Source: Mycolicibacterium sp. YH-1 (lineage in GTDB: Bacteria > Actinomycetota > Actinomycetes > Mycobacteriales > Mycobacteriaceae). Taken from it: 64,000 nt of DNA. The notes under the pieces are model-generated. The model searched no databases and was not told the DNA's origin. It saw only the letters and a program-made list of their open reading frames with translations. Shown one piece after another: positions 8,624 through 17,739 of the stretch (positions within the stretch are counted from its first letter, which is position 1; every line of letters begins with the position of its first letter). A program made the translations under genes and the position numbers. The stretch is taken from positions 2,976,001 to 3,040,000 of the forward strand of contig NZ_CP092915.1 in the NCBI RefSeq assembly GCF_022557175.1, in the 5' to 3' direction.

Positions 8624-9507
8624 TCGAAGTCATCGAATCCGTTGAACCCGTGCAGACCAGCGACACCGCCGGCCCGAAGCGTCGACAGGGTGGCGGCAAG
8701 CTTCTCTGCGGCGGGATCGTCGTCGGAGTGTTCGTCCTCGCCGCGGTTTTCGCCCCGCTCATCACGACGGGGGACCCCGCGGCCCAGGATCTGCTCAACC
8801 GTCTGGCGCCCCCATCCAGCCAGCACCTGCTGGGCACCGACCAGTTGGGCCGAGATGTGTGGACGCGGCTCATCTACGCGATCCGAATCGACCTGCGCAT
8901 CGGGGTTCTCGGCGCGGTCATTCCGGCATTGATCGGCAGTGTGATAGCCGTCATCGCCAGTTTTGGTGGGAGGGTGGCGGATACGGTCATCATGCGCATA
9001 TGCGATGTCGTGGTGTCCTTCCCGCTTCTGGTGTTCTTCATCGCACTGGTCGGACTGCTCGGCCCGGGCGACGGCTGGCTCTTCCTGGGCCCCGGTGAGC
9101 TTCCGATCATCATCGGGTTCACCGCGATCTCGTGGGTCGTCTACTCCCGGCTCCTGCGCACCGAGATCCGCCGCGTGCGTGACACGGATTACGTGCGCGC
9201 CGCCGTCACGGGTGGCCTGCCACGGCGTCGCGTCGTACTCAATCACGTACTGCCCAACGCCATCGGGCAGACCATCGTGTACGTGGTGGTTGACATCGGG
9301 CTGGCGATCGTTGCGATTGCGACGTTGTCGTTCCTTGGTGTCGGCATCCCCGTCAACACTCCCGAGTGGGGCGCCATGATCAATTCGAGTCGCGGCTTGA
9401 TTCAGACCAACTGGTGGCTCATGGCCGCCCCGGGTGTGGCGATCGCGACCCTGGCGATGGGGCTGGCACTCATTGGTGACGGTATCGACGACCGGATCAA
9501 GTCATGA
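8620..9507 (+). CDS. ABC transporter permease (DppC/OppC type)
   Basis: 295 residues with an N-terminal anchoring helix (about 25-50), the HLLGTDQLGRDVWTRLIYAIRIDLRIG motif that marks DppC-type subunits, and the EAA loop DTDYVRAAVTGGLPRRRVVLNHVLPNAIG. The TTG start overlaps the TGA of the previous gene (TTGA), which supports this start; a GTG at 8650 is also possible. It ends with a four-base ATGA overlap into the first ATPase gene. Confidence 0.92.
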   Translation: MIEVIESVEPVQTSDTAGPKRRQGGGKLLCGGIVVGVFVLAAVFAPLITTGDPAAQDLLNRLAPPSSQHLLGTDQLGRDVWTRLIYAIRIDLRIGVLGAVIPALIGSVIAVIASFGGRVADTVIMRICDVVVSFPLLVFFIALVGLLGPGDGWLFLGPGELPIIIGFTAISWVVYSRLLRTEIRRVRDTDYVRAAVTGGLPRRRVVLNHVLPNAIGQTIVYVVVDIGLAIVAIATLSFLGVGIPVNTPEWGAMINSSRGLIQTNWWLMAAPGVAIATLAMGLALIGDGIDDRIKS

Positions 9508-10484
9508 CCCGTTGCGTACTCGAGATCGACGGCCTCGAGGTCGGGGTCGGTCGCACGCTCGCACCGACTCTCGTCGATGACGTCGCACTTCGTGTCAATG
9601 CCGGGGAGTGTCTGGGCCTGGTGGGGGAATCCGGCTCGGGCAAGAGCCTCACCCTGCGGTCGATATTGGGCTTGTTGCCGCCGACTCTGCAGCACACCAC
9701 ACGCACGTTTCGATTCGCCGACGACACCGGAACGTTGCGCCCGCGCCGCCCCGAGGAGCTTCGCGGGGGTGGCGTGTCGATGGTGTTTCAAGAGCCGATG
9801 AGTTCGTTGAATCCCACGATGCGCGTCGGCGATCTCGTCGCCGCTGGTGCCAGGGCGAACGGGCTGTCGCGCAAGGCAGCAGCGGCACGGGCGCTGGAAC
9901 TGCTCGGCGAGGTCGGCATACCGGATCCGCGGCGGCGTTACCGCGCATGGCCACACGAACTCTCCGGAGGTCTGCGCCAACGCGTGATGATCGCGATGGC
10001 GCTATCGGTGCAACCGCGGCTGTTGTTGTGTGACGAACCGACGACGGCGCTCGACGTCACCGTCCAGGACCAGATCCTTGCGTTGATCGAGCGCCTCCGC
10101 AGCGAGTTGGACCTGGCGGTGATATTCGTCAGCCACGATCTCGGTGTGATAGCCCGTGTCGCCGATCGGACCGCGGTTATGTACGCGGGGCGAATCATCG
10201 AGGAGGGTCCGACCAGCCGGCTTGTGGACGCGCCACGGCATCCCTACACGCGAGCCCTGATCGAATCGGTGCCACGGACCGACCGGCCGTCCCTCCGGCT
10301 GGCGACGATCCCCGGTAACCCGCCGGCTGCCGGGCACTTTCCCGCCGGCTGCCGATTCGCACCCCGGTGCGATCTTGCCGAGGACCTCTGCCGCGCCGAG
10401 GTTCCGCGGTTGGCCCGCCTTGATGGGGATCACAGCACGGCATGTATCCGCCACTCCTTGCTCACGATTGGAACGCCCACATGA
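9504..10484 (+). CDS. ABC transporter ATPase (DppD/OppD type)
   Basis: 326 residues. Walker A is GESGSGKS (about 44-51), the Q-loop is in MVFQEPMSSLNP, the signature is LSGGLRQR, Walker B is LLLCDEPTTALD and the switch His is in VSHDLGV. The C-terminal extension GCRFAPRCDLAEDLC is the oligopeptide-transporter domain, whose Cys residues bind a cluster in related proteins. It pairs with the next ATPase to power import. Confidence 0.93.
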   Translation: MTRCVLEIDGLEVGVGRTLAPTLVDDVALRVNAGECLGLVGESGSGKSLTLRSILGLLPPTLQHTTRTFRFADDTGTLRPRRPEELRGGGVSMVFQEPMSSLNPTMRVGDLVAAGARANGLSRKAAAARALELLGEVGIPDPRRRYRAWPHELSGGLRQRVMIAMALSVQPRLLLCDEPTTALDVTVQDQILALIERLRSELDLAVIFVSHDLGVIARVADRTAVMYAGRIIEEGPTSRLVDAPRHPYTRALIESVPRTDRPSLRLATIPGNPPAAGHFPAGCRFAPRCDLAEDLCRAEVPRLARLDGDHSTACIRHSLLTIGTPT

Positions 10485-11446
10485 GCGCGCTCATCCAGAT
10501 GCGAGACATTCACGTGAACTTCCCCGTGCGCAATCCAGATGGCGGGAAAGCGCTAACGCTGCGCGCTCTCGACGGTGTCGACCTCGACATCACGCGGTCG
10601 CAATGCGTCGGCGTGGTTGGCGAATCCGGCTGTGGTAAGACGACATTGGCGAATGTCCTGATGGGTCTGGTCGAGCCGAACGACGGGAGTGTCCATGTCG
10701 ACGGCGAGTTGCTCACCGCGCGGCGAAGCGCGAGTTCACGTCGTCGCCTGCAGATGGTGTTCCAGGACCCCGGTTCGTCGCTGAACCCACGACGCCGCGT
10801 GCGATCGGCACTCGCAGAGCTGATCACCTATCACGACCTGGTTCCGGCCTCTGGTCTGTCGGCTGCGTTGCGCGAGTTGATGGACATGGTGGGACTGCCG
10901 GATCGGTGCCTCGACGTGCGGCCACGCGATCTGTCAGGTGGTCAGCGTCAACGCATTGCGATCGCGCGGGCGCTTGCCGTCCAACCCGATGTCATCGTCG
11001 CGGACGAGGCGGTCTCCGCCCTCGACGTGTCGGCGCAGGCGAAGGTCGTCAACCTGCTGTCCGATCTGCGGGAGCAACTGGGTCTCACGCTGGTGTTCAT
11101 CTCGCACGATCTCGGTGTGGTGCGCGCACTGTGCGACCGCGTCGTCGTGATGTACCTGGGGCGCGTCGTCGAGGACGCGCCCACCGAGCAACTCTTCGAG
11201 GACCCACAGCACCCCTACACGAGGGCTCTGCTCGCTGCGGTGCCTGATATCACCACGCGGCGTGAGGATGCCGCGGCGCGAAAACCCGCATTGGACGGTG
11301 AACCGGCCAGTGCACTCGCGGTCGGCGAGGGTTGCAGGTTCAGGCCGCGATGCCCCGTCGCGGTGTCGACATGCGCGACCGAGGATCCGCCACTGGTCGG
11401 CATGCGATCGCACCGCGCCGCCTGCGTTCACGCCGCCGCGCACTGA
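10481..11446 (+). CDS. ABC transporter ATPase (DppF/OppF type)
   Basis: 321 residues. Walker A is GESGCGKTT, the Q-loop is in MVFQDPGSSLNPRRRV, the signature is LSGGQRQRIAIARAL and Walker B is VIVADEAVSALD (Ala where Pro is usual). The oligopeptide C-terminal Cys motif reads GCRFRPRCPVAVSTC. The ATG at 10481 overlaps the previous stop (ATGA); the frame is open 13 codons further upstream but that start would lie inside the preceding gene. Confidence 0.93.
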   Translation: MSALIQMRDIHVNFPVRNPDGGKALTLRALDGVDLDITRSQCVGVVGESGCGKTTLANVLMGLVEPNDGSVHVDGELLTARRSASSRRRLQMVFQDPGSSLNPRRRVRSALAELITYHDLVPASGLSAALRELMDMVGLPDRCLDVRPRDLSGGQRQRIAIARALAVQPDVIVADEAVSALDVSAQAKVVNLLSDLREQLGLTLVFISHDLGVVRALCDRVVVMYLGRVVEDAPTEQLFEDPQHPYTRALLAAVPDITTRREDAAARKPALDGEPASALAVGEGCRFRPRCPVAVSTCATEDPPLVGMRSHRAACVHAAAH

Positions 11447-11477
11447 CGCGCATTGAATAGTCAACGAGGAGAGAAAC

Positions 11478-13412
11478 ATGACAGAACAGAGCCGGCCGAC
11501 TGCGGTCTCCGAGCCGGTGGGGACCATTGAGGCGTTGACCTACGCTCAGGGCGCCGACCTGTCCCCGGATGGTCACCGAGTCGCGTGGTGCGCCAGCCGC
11601 ATCGTCGATGGCGCCGAGCGAATTACCCTCCGCATAACGACGGTAGGGGAGCGCGATCTCGTCGAAGTCGACTGTGGGATGAAGAGTTACGACCCCACGT
11701 GGTCGCCGGATGGGACGCGCATTGCGTTTGTCTCGGAGCACGACGAGGTGCCGCAGGTCATGGTGCTCACGCTCGACTCGATGCGCATCGATCGACTCAC
11801 CGATATCCCTCGCGGTGTGGCGGGGCGACCGGTATGGAGTCCCGATGGGAGCAGACTGGCATTCGCCGCGTTGTCGGGAGCGGGTCGAGAGGCCGGTATG
11901 CCGTACCGGATCACCCGGGCGATCGGGTGGCTCGATGGCGTCGGCCTCGTCGACGATGGCGCGACTGACATCTACGTTGTCGAATGTGACGGCGGTCGGC
12001 TGCGACGGCTCACCGACGATGCCTGGATCAACGGGACGCCGAGCTGGCGGACGGACTCGGCCGAACTCGTCTACGTCGCCACCAGCGGTCCCGACGACTG
12101 GGATCCGAAGTACGTCGTGCGCAGCGTCTCCCTCGATGGAACCGTTGGTGACGTTGTGCACCTGTCCGACGTGCAGGCGGTTGCCGCGTTGCCCAACGGC
12201 GACGTCGCCGTCACCTCACTGGGATTCGCCACACCGGACCTCGGTGAGTTGGTCGTCGTGCGCGGTGGCGAGCGGGTGGAGAAGCGGACCGACGAACTCG
12301 AGTTGGACGTCACGGGTGACGTGCTCGGGGACATGCCCGTGCCGTATGCCGATCCCGATGATCGGCTCCTCATCGCGGGTGACGAGGCGTACGTACGGGT
12401 GCAGTTCGGGGATCGCCTTGAGATCCATCGTGTCGCCTTGACCGGACCGCAGTCGACCGTCGAGGTCGTGGTGGCCAATGGGTGCGCGTATCCACTGGCA
12501 TTGGCCAGCGGCCGACTTCTGTATGCCACCGGCTCTCTGACCAGCCCTCCCGATCTCTGGGTACGCGATCTGACGAGCGGCGTGGCGACCAGGGTTAGTT
12601 TCACCGCTGAACAGAACGCGGACGTGCTGCGCGCCGTTGAGGTCGAGGAGCTGAACCTGCCGCCAGTCGGCAGACCATCGGTCGACGTCAAACTCCTCCG
12701 CCCGCGAGGACTCTCGGGGCCACTGCCCACCGTGCTGTTGATCCACGGCGGACCCAAGTCGGCATTCGGACAGTCCTTCTTCGCCGACGCGCAGTTGTTG
12801 TGCGAGGCGGGATTCGGCGTGCTCATGGTGAACCCGCGAGGTTCCCGAGGGTACGGACGAGATTTCGCATCTGCCATCACCGGAAACTGGGGTTGTGACG
12901 ACTACGCAGACCTGATGGCCGCGGTCGACCTCGCCATCGAGAGGGGCCTGGCCGATCCCGACCGGCTCGGTGTCGCCGGGCTGTCGTACGGCGGATACAT
13001 GACGTCGTGGATTGTTACGCAGACCAACAGGTTTCGGGCCGCAGTCGTCGAGAACCCTGTCACGAACTTCTGGAGCATGTACGGAACCAGTGACATCGGA
13101 CTGGTGTTCGTCGCCGAGATCCTCGGCGGAACACCGCAGACGGCGATGGATTCCTACCTGCGCAGTTCGCCGATCTCGAACGCACACCGCTGTGTCACCT
13201 CCACCCTGATCGTGCAGGGCGAGGAGGACCATCGCTGCCCACCGGAGCAGAGCCTGCAGTTCTACGCGCATCTCAAGCGGGCGGGCTGCGTCGCGGAATT
13301 GCTGATGCTGCCGGGTGCCTCACACGTCGGGTCGATCTCGGGACCCGTCGCCGTCCGGCGTGCACAGAACGAGGCCCTAGTGGAATGGATGACCAGATAT
13401 GTCGCAGACTGA
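11478..13412 (+). CDS. S9-family serine peptidase (acylaminoacyl-peptidase/DPP-like)
   Basis: 644 residues. An N-terminal beta-propeller built of WD40-like TolB repeats (YDPTWSPDGTRIAFVSEHDE, GRPVWSPDGSRLAFAA) fills about residues 20-380. A C-terminal alpha/beta-hydrolase domain follows. The nucleophile is Ser503 in GLSYGGY, with Asp584 (QGEEDHRCP) and His616 (GASHVGS) completing the triad; an oxyanion segment LLIHGGPKS precedes it. No signal peptide is seen, so it is cytoplasmic. It sits 31 bp behind the peptide importer with its own GAGGAGAG site and overlaps the next gene by 14 bp, which argues that it trims peptides brought in by that transporter. Confidence 0.92.
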   Translation: MTEQSRPTAVSEPVGTIEALTYAQGADLSPDGHRVAWCASRIVDGAERITLRITTVGERDLVEVDCGMKSYDPTWSPDGTRIAFVSEHDEVPQVMVLTLDSMRIDRLTDIPRGVAGRPVWSPDGSRLAFAALSGAGREAGMPYRITRAIGWLDGVGLVDDGATDIYVVECDGGRLRRLTDDAWINGTPSWRTDSAELVYVATSGPDDWDPKYVVRSVSLDGTVGDVVHLSDVQAVAALPNGDVAVTSLGFATPDLGELVVVRGGERVEKRTDELELDVTGDVLGDMPVPYADPDDRLLIAGDEAYVRVQFGDRLEIHRVALTGPQSTVEVVVANGCAYPLALASGRLLYATGSLTSPPDLWVRDLTSGVATRVSFTAEQNADVLRAVEVEELNLPPVGRPSVDVKLLRPRGLSGPLPTVLLIHGGPKSAFGQSFFADAQLLCEAGFGVLMVNPRGSRGYGRDFASAITGNWGCDDYADLMAAVDLAIERGLADPDRLGVAGLSYGGYMTSWIVTQTNRFRAAVVENPVTNFWSMYGTSDIGLVFVAEILGGTPQTAMDSYLRSSPISNAHRCVTSTLIVQGEEDHRCPPEQSLQFYAHLKRAGCVAELLMLPGASHVGSISGPVAVRRAQNEALVEWMTRYVAD

Positions 13413-14640
13413 CCTCGTCGAACGACGTCGCGTGCTCTTGACCGGGGGATCGGTGTTCGACGGCACCGGCGCCCCACCGCAACGTGCCGACGTTCTCATA
13501 GTCGGTGGACTGATCGCCGGCGTGGGGGAGGGATTCGACGCCGACGACGTGCTCGACGTCTCAGGCCAAACTCTGCTGCCCGGCCTCATCGACTGCCATG
13601 TCCACGTGATGATGACCGGCATTGACATGTGGGTGTGGCAACAGGCGCCGTTCTCGCTGATGTTCTACGAGGCGGCGCGCAACCTGCGGCGCACGCTGGA
13701 GGCCGGGGTCACCACCGTGCGAGACGCGGCGGGAGCGGACTACGGCGTCAAGCGGGCTCTGGAGACGGGCCTGATACCTGGTCCGCGTCTGCTGATCTCG
13801 ATCGCCATGTTGAGTCAGACCGGTGGACACGGGGACGGGCACCTTCTCTCCGGATGCGATATCCCGCCGTTTCACTCACACCCCGGCGCGCCGGACGGAA
13901 TCGTTGACGGACCCGATGCGGTGCGGTTCAAGGTGCGCGAACTCATCCGAGCGCGCGCCGACTGGATCAAGATCGCGACCACCGGTGGTGTCCTGTCCGA
14001 GGATGACCTGCACTGCACACAGCTGCGCGATGACGAACTGTTCGAGGTCGCCGCCGAGGCGGCGGCAGCGCGCGTCGACGTCATGGCACACGCCCACGCG
14101 GCGGCGGGCATCAAGGCCGCGATCAAACACGGGGCCCGCTCGATCGAACACGCCGTCTATCTCGATGACGAGACGATCGACCTGATGCGCAGCCACGGAA
14201 CCTGGCTGGTCCCCACCCTGCTCGCACCCGTTGCCATAGTCGAGCAGGTGGGTGCGGGAGCCATGCTGTCGGCTGACTCCGTCCGCAAGGCTCGTGAGGT
14301 CGCCGAGGTTCATGCGAGCGCCCTCCGGCGCGCGTATGACGCCGGTGTCCGCATCGCGATGGGCACCGACATGGGGGTCGGCGTGCACGGTGAGAATCTG
14401 CGAGAACTCGACCTGATGCAGCGTGCCGGCATGCCCTCAACGAGTGTTGTGCACGCCGCAACCGGCAGCGCGGCCGAACTGCTTCGACTCGACCACGAGA
14501 TCGGCTTCCTCAAGGAGGGGCTGGTCGCCGATCTGACGCTGGTCGAGGGTGATATCGACGATCTGTCCGGTATCGGTGACCGGGTGACCGCGGTGATGCA
14601 GTCAGGCCGGATCGTCCACCGCCGAGTCCCTGCCGGCTAA
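13399..14640 (+). CDS. Amidohydrolase of the COG1228 (imidazolonepropionase/Xaa-Pro or Xaa-Arg/Lys dipeptidase) group
   Basis: 413 residues in the amidohydrolase superfamily. The HxH metal pair is H67/H69 in IDCHVHV, the bridging Lys is probably K191 in DWIKIATTGGV, further metal His are H231/H233 (AHAHAAAG) and H251, and the catalytic Asp is D324 in MGTDMGVG. Characterised COG1228 relatives include prolidases and carboxypeptidases that release C-terminal Arg or Lys from dipeptides. The overlap with the S9 peptidase gene and the importer upstream fit a dipeptidase that finishes peptide breakdown. The residue preference is unknown. Confidence 0.85.
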   Translation: MSQTDLVERRRVLLTGGSVFDGTGAPPQRADVLIVGGLIAGVGEGFDADDVLDVSGQTLLPGLIDCHVHVMMTGIDMWVWQQAPFSLMFYEAARNLRRTLEAGVTTVRDAAGADYGVKRALETGLIPGPRLLISIAMLSQTGGHGDGHLLSGCDIPPFHSHPGAPDGIVDGPDAVRFKVRELIRARADWIKIATTGGVLSEDDLHCTQLRDDELFEVAAEAAAARVDVMAHAHAAAGIKAAIKHGARSIEHAVYLDDETIDLMRSHGTWLVPTLLAPVAIVEQVGAGAMLSADSVRKAREVAEVHASALRRAYDAGVRIAMGTDMGVGVHGENLRELDLMQRAGMPSTSVVHAATGSAAELLRLDHEIGFLKEGLVADLTLVEGDIDDLSGIGDRVTAVMQSGRIVHRRVPAG

Positions 14641-14663
14641 GTACCCTCATGGGATGGAGGAAC

Positions 14664-14702
14664 ATGTCAGAAGCGACGCTGCTTAGGGGTTGTTCGCAAT
14701 GA
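14664..14702 (+). CDS. Twelve-residue leader ORF coupled to the amidase gene
   Basis: An ATG at 14664, preceded by GGAGGAAC, opens a 12-codon frame (MSEATLLRGCSQ) whose TGA overlaps the ATG of the amidase in an ATGA junction. The amidase start itself has only a weak, distant AGGGG inside this small frame. The likely role is to deliver ribosomes to the amidase start, or to act as a short regulatory peptide. There is no homology information; the evidence is the ribosome binding site and the overlap only. Confidence 0.45.
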   Translation: MSEATLLRGCSQ

Positions 14703-16423
14703 CAGGATGCGACGTCGTCGAAGCCGATATCGCCACCTTGCGCAGCGCGCTCGAGGACGGCCGAGTCACCAGTGTTGAACTCGTCGATGCCTACCTCGCG
14801 CGCATCGATGCCTACGACCGCAACGGTCCCCGGTTGAACGCCGTCGTTGTGCTCAACCCCGACGCGCGCGAGGAGGCACGCGCCTCCGACGAGCGGCGCA
14901 AGCGGGGGCAGGCGCGCGGACCGCTGGACGGTATCCCGTACACCGCCAAGGACAGCTATCTGGTGAAGGGTCTCACCGCGGCCTGCGGGTCGCACGCCTT
15001 CGAGAACCTCGTCGCGCAGCGCGACGCGTTCACCATCGAACGGCTCCGGGCCGGTGGAGCGATCATGCTCGGCCTGACGAACATGCCGCCAATGGCCAAC
15101 GGCGGTATGCAGCGTGGGCTCTACGGACGCGCTGAAAGCCCCTACAACGCAGATTATTTGACGTCAGCCTTCGGCTCAGGATCGTCAAACGGATCGGGTA
15201 CCGCGACGGCGGCCAGCTTCGCGTCATTCGGTCTCGGCGAGGAGACGTGGTCCAGTGGTCGAGCCCCGGCGACCAACAACGGCCTGTGCGCCTACACGCC
15301 GTCGCGTGGCATGATCTCAGTCCGGGGCAACTGGCCGCTCGTGCCCACAATGGACGTCGTGGTGCCCCACACGCGGTCGATGGCCGACATGCTGGAGGTT
15401 CTCGACGTCATCGTCGCCGACGACGACGAGTCACGCGGCGACTTCTGGCGGACGCAACCGTGGGTGGCGATCCCGACGGCGTCGACACTGCGGCCCAAGT
15501 CCTACCCCTCGCTGCTGCCAGCCAATCTCGGTGCCGCGCAAGAGTGCCTGTCCGGCAAGCGTTTCGGCGTGCCGCGGATGTACGTCAACGACGATCCGGA
15601 AGCGGGCACGGCCGAACGCCCGGGGATCGGTGGCGCCACGGGCCAGCGCATCGAGACCCGGGTGTCGGTCATCGAGTCCTTCGAGGCCGCGGTGAACGAC
15701 CTGCGCGTTGCCGGTGCAGAGGTGGTGTCGGTCGACTTCCCCGTGGTGTCCAACTACGAGGGGGACCGTCCCGGTGCCCCGACGATCCGCACGCGGGGCC
15801 TGGTCTCTCAGGCGTTCCTTGACCGCGAGATGCTCGACCTGTCGGCGTGGGCGTGGGATGACTTCCTGCGCGCGAACGACGACCCGAACCTGAATCGGCT
15901 CGCCGACGTCGACGGAACGCTGATCTGGGTGCACCCGTCTGGGGCGTTGCCCGACCGCGCCGAGGGCTTCGGAGACGACATCACCGCGTATCCGGACTTC
16001 ATCCGGTCGAATCCGATTGCGTCGCTGGCCGACATCCCCGATCTGGAGGAGGGTCTGCGCGGGCTCGAGGAGACCCGAAGGATCGATCTGGAGGACTGGA
16101 TGGAGCGGCACGGGCTGGACGCGGTGGTGTTCCCGGCTGTCGCCGACGTCGGCCCGGCCGATATGGACGTCAACGAGAAGTCCGCCGACCTCGGATGGCG
16201 CAACGGCGTGTGGGTCGCCAACGGCAACCTGGTACCCCGACACCTGGGTATTCCGACCGTCACCGTGCCGATGAACGCGATGTCCGACATCGGCATGCCC
16301 GTCGGTCTCACCATCGCCGGCCGGGCGTACGACGATGTCGCGTTGCTGCGACTGGCCGCCGCGTTCGAGGCGACTGGGTCGCGGCGGATCTCACCGCCGC
16401 GCACCCCGCGCTGCCGTGACTGA
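14699..16423 (+). CDS. Amidase (amidase-signature family)
   Basis: 574 residues, longer than the usual 450-500. The Ser-cisSer-Lys triad can be placed at K84 (YTAKDS), S162 in the GSSNGSG loop and S186 (GEETWSSGRAP), with the canonical 24-residue spacing between the serines. The signature departs from the usual GGSSGGS, reading GSGSSNGSG. The family hydrolyses amides to acid and ammonia. A 4-guanidinobutyramide, aminoamide or peptide amide would suit the neighbours, but nothing fixes the substrate. The ATG at 14699 was chosen over an upstream TTG (14690) because it overlaps the leader stop. Confidence 0.87.
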   Translation: MTGCDVVEADIATLRSALEDGRVTSVELVDAYLARIDAYDRNGPRLNAVVVLNPDAREEARASDERRKRGQARGPLDGIPYTAKDSYLVKGLTAACGSHAFENLVAQRDAFTIERLRAGGAIMLGLTNMPPMANGGMQRGLYGRAESPYNADYLTSAFGSGSSNGSGTATAASFASFGLGEETWSSGRAPATNNGLCAYTPSRGMISVRGNWPLVPTMDVVVPHTRSMADMLEVLDVIVADDDESRGDFWRTQPWVAIPTASTLRPKSYPSLLPANLGAAQECLSGKRFGVPRMYVNDDPEAGTAERPGIGGATGQRIETRVSVIESFEAAVNDLRVAGAEVVSVDFPVVSNYEGDRPGAPTIRTRGLVSQAFLDREMLDLSAWAWDDFLRANDDPNLNRLADVDGTLIWVHPSGALPDRAEGFGDDITAYPDFIRSNPIASLADIPDLEEGLRGLEETRRIDLEDWMERHGLDAVVFPAVADVGPADMDVNEKSADLGWRNGVWVANGNLVPRHLGIPTVTVPMNAMSDIGMPVGLTIAGRAYDDVALLRLAAAFEATGSRRISPPRTPRCRD

Positions 16424-16443
16424 ATCGTGTGTGAAAGGAACCC

Positions 16444-17490
16444 GTGACCACTGACGACGGCACTCCGGCCGGATTCAAGATGCCGAGTGAGACGGCACCT
16501 CAGGACAGGGTGTGGATGGCGTTCCCGGTGACGGGCTACTCGCTGGGTGACACCGAGGAGGCCGCGCATGAGGCGCGTTCGACGTGGGCCGCGGTCGCGC
16601 ATGCGATCGCGGAGTTCGAGCCGGTGACTGTGGTCGTCGACCCGTCCGAGCGCGCCGCCGCCGGGCGGTACCTGTCATCCGATCTCGACGTGGTGGAGGC
16701 GCCGCTGAACGATGCGTGGATGCGCGATATCGGGCCGACCTTCGTGCACGCCGACGACGGATCGGTGGCCGCCGTCGACTGGAAGTTCAACGGTTGGGGC
16801 CAACAGGACTGGGCGCGTTGGGATCTCGATGAGAAGATCGCGCTGACCGTCGCGGAGCACGCGGGTGTCCACGCAGTGCGGTCGTCCCTGGTGAACGAGG
16901 GCGGAGGCATTCAGGTCGACGGCGAGGGCACGGTGCTGGTGACACAGACCGTCCAACTCGACCCGGGGCGCAACCCCGGCTTGACCCGCGCCGACGTCGA
17001 GGTCGAGCTGGCGCGGACCATCGGCGCGACCCACGTGGTGTGGTTGCCTCGCGGGCTCGCACGCGATAGCGAGCAGTACGGCACCCGCGGTCACGTCGAC
17101 ATCGTCGCGGCGATCACCTCACCGGGGCGATTGCTGGTGCATACCCAGCACGACGCGTCACATCCGGATCACGCGATCTGCAGGGAGATTCGCGCAGCCC
17201 TCGAGGCCAGCCATGACGCGGCGGGTCGCAGCTGGGAGATCGTCGATGTGCCGGCACCGGCGACCCTCACCGACGCCGAGGGATTCGTGGACTACAGCTA
17301 TATCAACCATCTGGTGGTCAACGGCGGCGTGATCGCATGCAGCTTCGGCGACCGGAACGACGCCGAGGCCGCGGCGATCCTCGCCGAGCAGTACCCGGGG
17401 CGCAAGGTCGTCAGCATCGACGCGCGACCGCTGTTCGAGCGGGGCGGCGGCATCCACTGCATAACGCAGAACCAACCGGCCGAACTCTGA
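16444..17490 (+). CDS. aguA: Agmatine deiminase family protein (peptidyl-arginine-deiminase fold)
   Basis: 348 residues, the usual size of AguA, which turns agmatine into N-carbamoylputrescine plus ammonia. Conserved features are NDAWMRDIGP (D95), EGGGIQVDGEGT (152-163), RGHVD (H217, D219) and the catalytic Cys339 in GGGIHCIT. Two positions differ from the canonical agmatine deiminases I remember: TDGH is TRGH and GGSIHVDGEGT is GGGIQVDGEGT. The protein may therefore be a subfamily with another guanidino substrate. GTG start 20 bp after the amidase with GAAAGGAA upstream. It is the last gene of the importer run. The symbol is by family, not proven function. Confidence 0.8.
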   Translation: MTTDDGTPAGFKMPSETAPQDRVWMAFPVTGYSLGDTEEAAHEARSTWAAVAHAIAEFEPVTVVVDPSERAAAGRYLSSDLDVVEAPLNDAWMRDIGPTFVHADDGSVAAVDWKFNGWGQQDWARWDLDEKIALTVAEHAGVHAVRSSLVNEGGGIQVDGEGTVLVTQTVQLDPGRNPGLTRADVEVELARTIGATHVVWLPRGLARDSEQYGTRGHVDIVAAITSPGRLLVHTQHDASHPDHAICREIRAALEASHDAAGRSWEIVDVPAPATLTDAEGFVDYSYINHLVVNGGVIACSFGDRNDAEAAAILAEQYPGRKVVSIDARPLFERGGGIHCITQNQPAEL

Positions 17491-17739
17491 CGAACGGTCG
17501 TCTGAGCGGCCACCCGTACTACGCCCGCATGCACCGCGGACCCGGTCGCCACGAACGGAAGTCATGGCTACCAGACTTTTCGGGGTCCACAGCGAACCGG
17601 GAGTGTCCTGTGACGGTGCTATCGTACATCTGGTTTGTTCAGCGTAATTAATTTACGATACAGTCTCAGCGGGAACGAGGGGGAGGCGGTCGTCGACCTT
17701 TTGGGGCGCGCGGTCGGACAACACTATGAAAGGCACCGC
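17491..17739. other. 249-bp intergenic region upstream of the dehydrogenase operon
   Basis: No gene is supported here. It separates the importer/deiminase run from the dehydrogenase operon and carries the palindrome at 17643-17657 described separately. A possible promoter around it is TTGTTC (17635-17640), 16 bp, GATACA (17657-17662), which would put the palindrome between -35 and -10. This fits repression by the TetR protein at 24.8 kb. Confidence 0.4.
17643..17657. promoter_or_regulatory. Predicted TetR operator 1 (CGTAATTAATTTACG)
   Basis: A perfect inverted repeat with 5-bp arms (CGTAA / TTACG) and a 5-bp AT-rich centre, 83 bp upstream of the aldehyde dehydrogenase start. A near-identical palindrome on the other strand lies at 24707-24721 between the permease and TetR genes; the shared core is GCGTAATTAA-N2-TACG. 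I found no third copy by eye. AT-rich sequence this regular stands out in the surrounding high-GC DNA. Confidence 0.7.
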
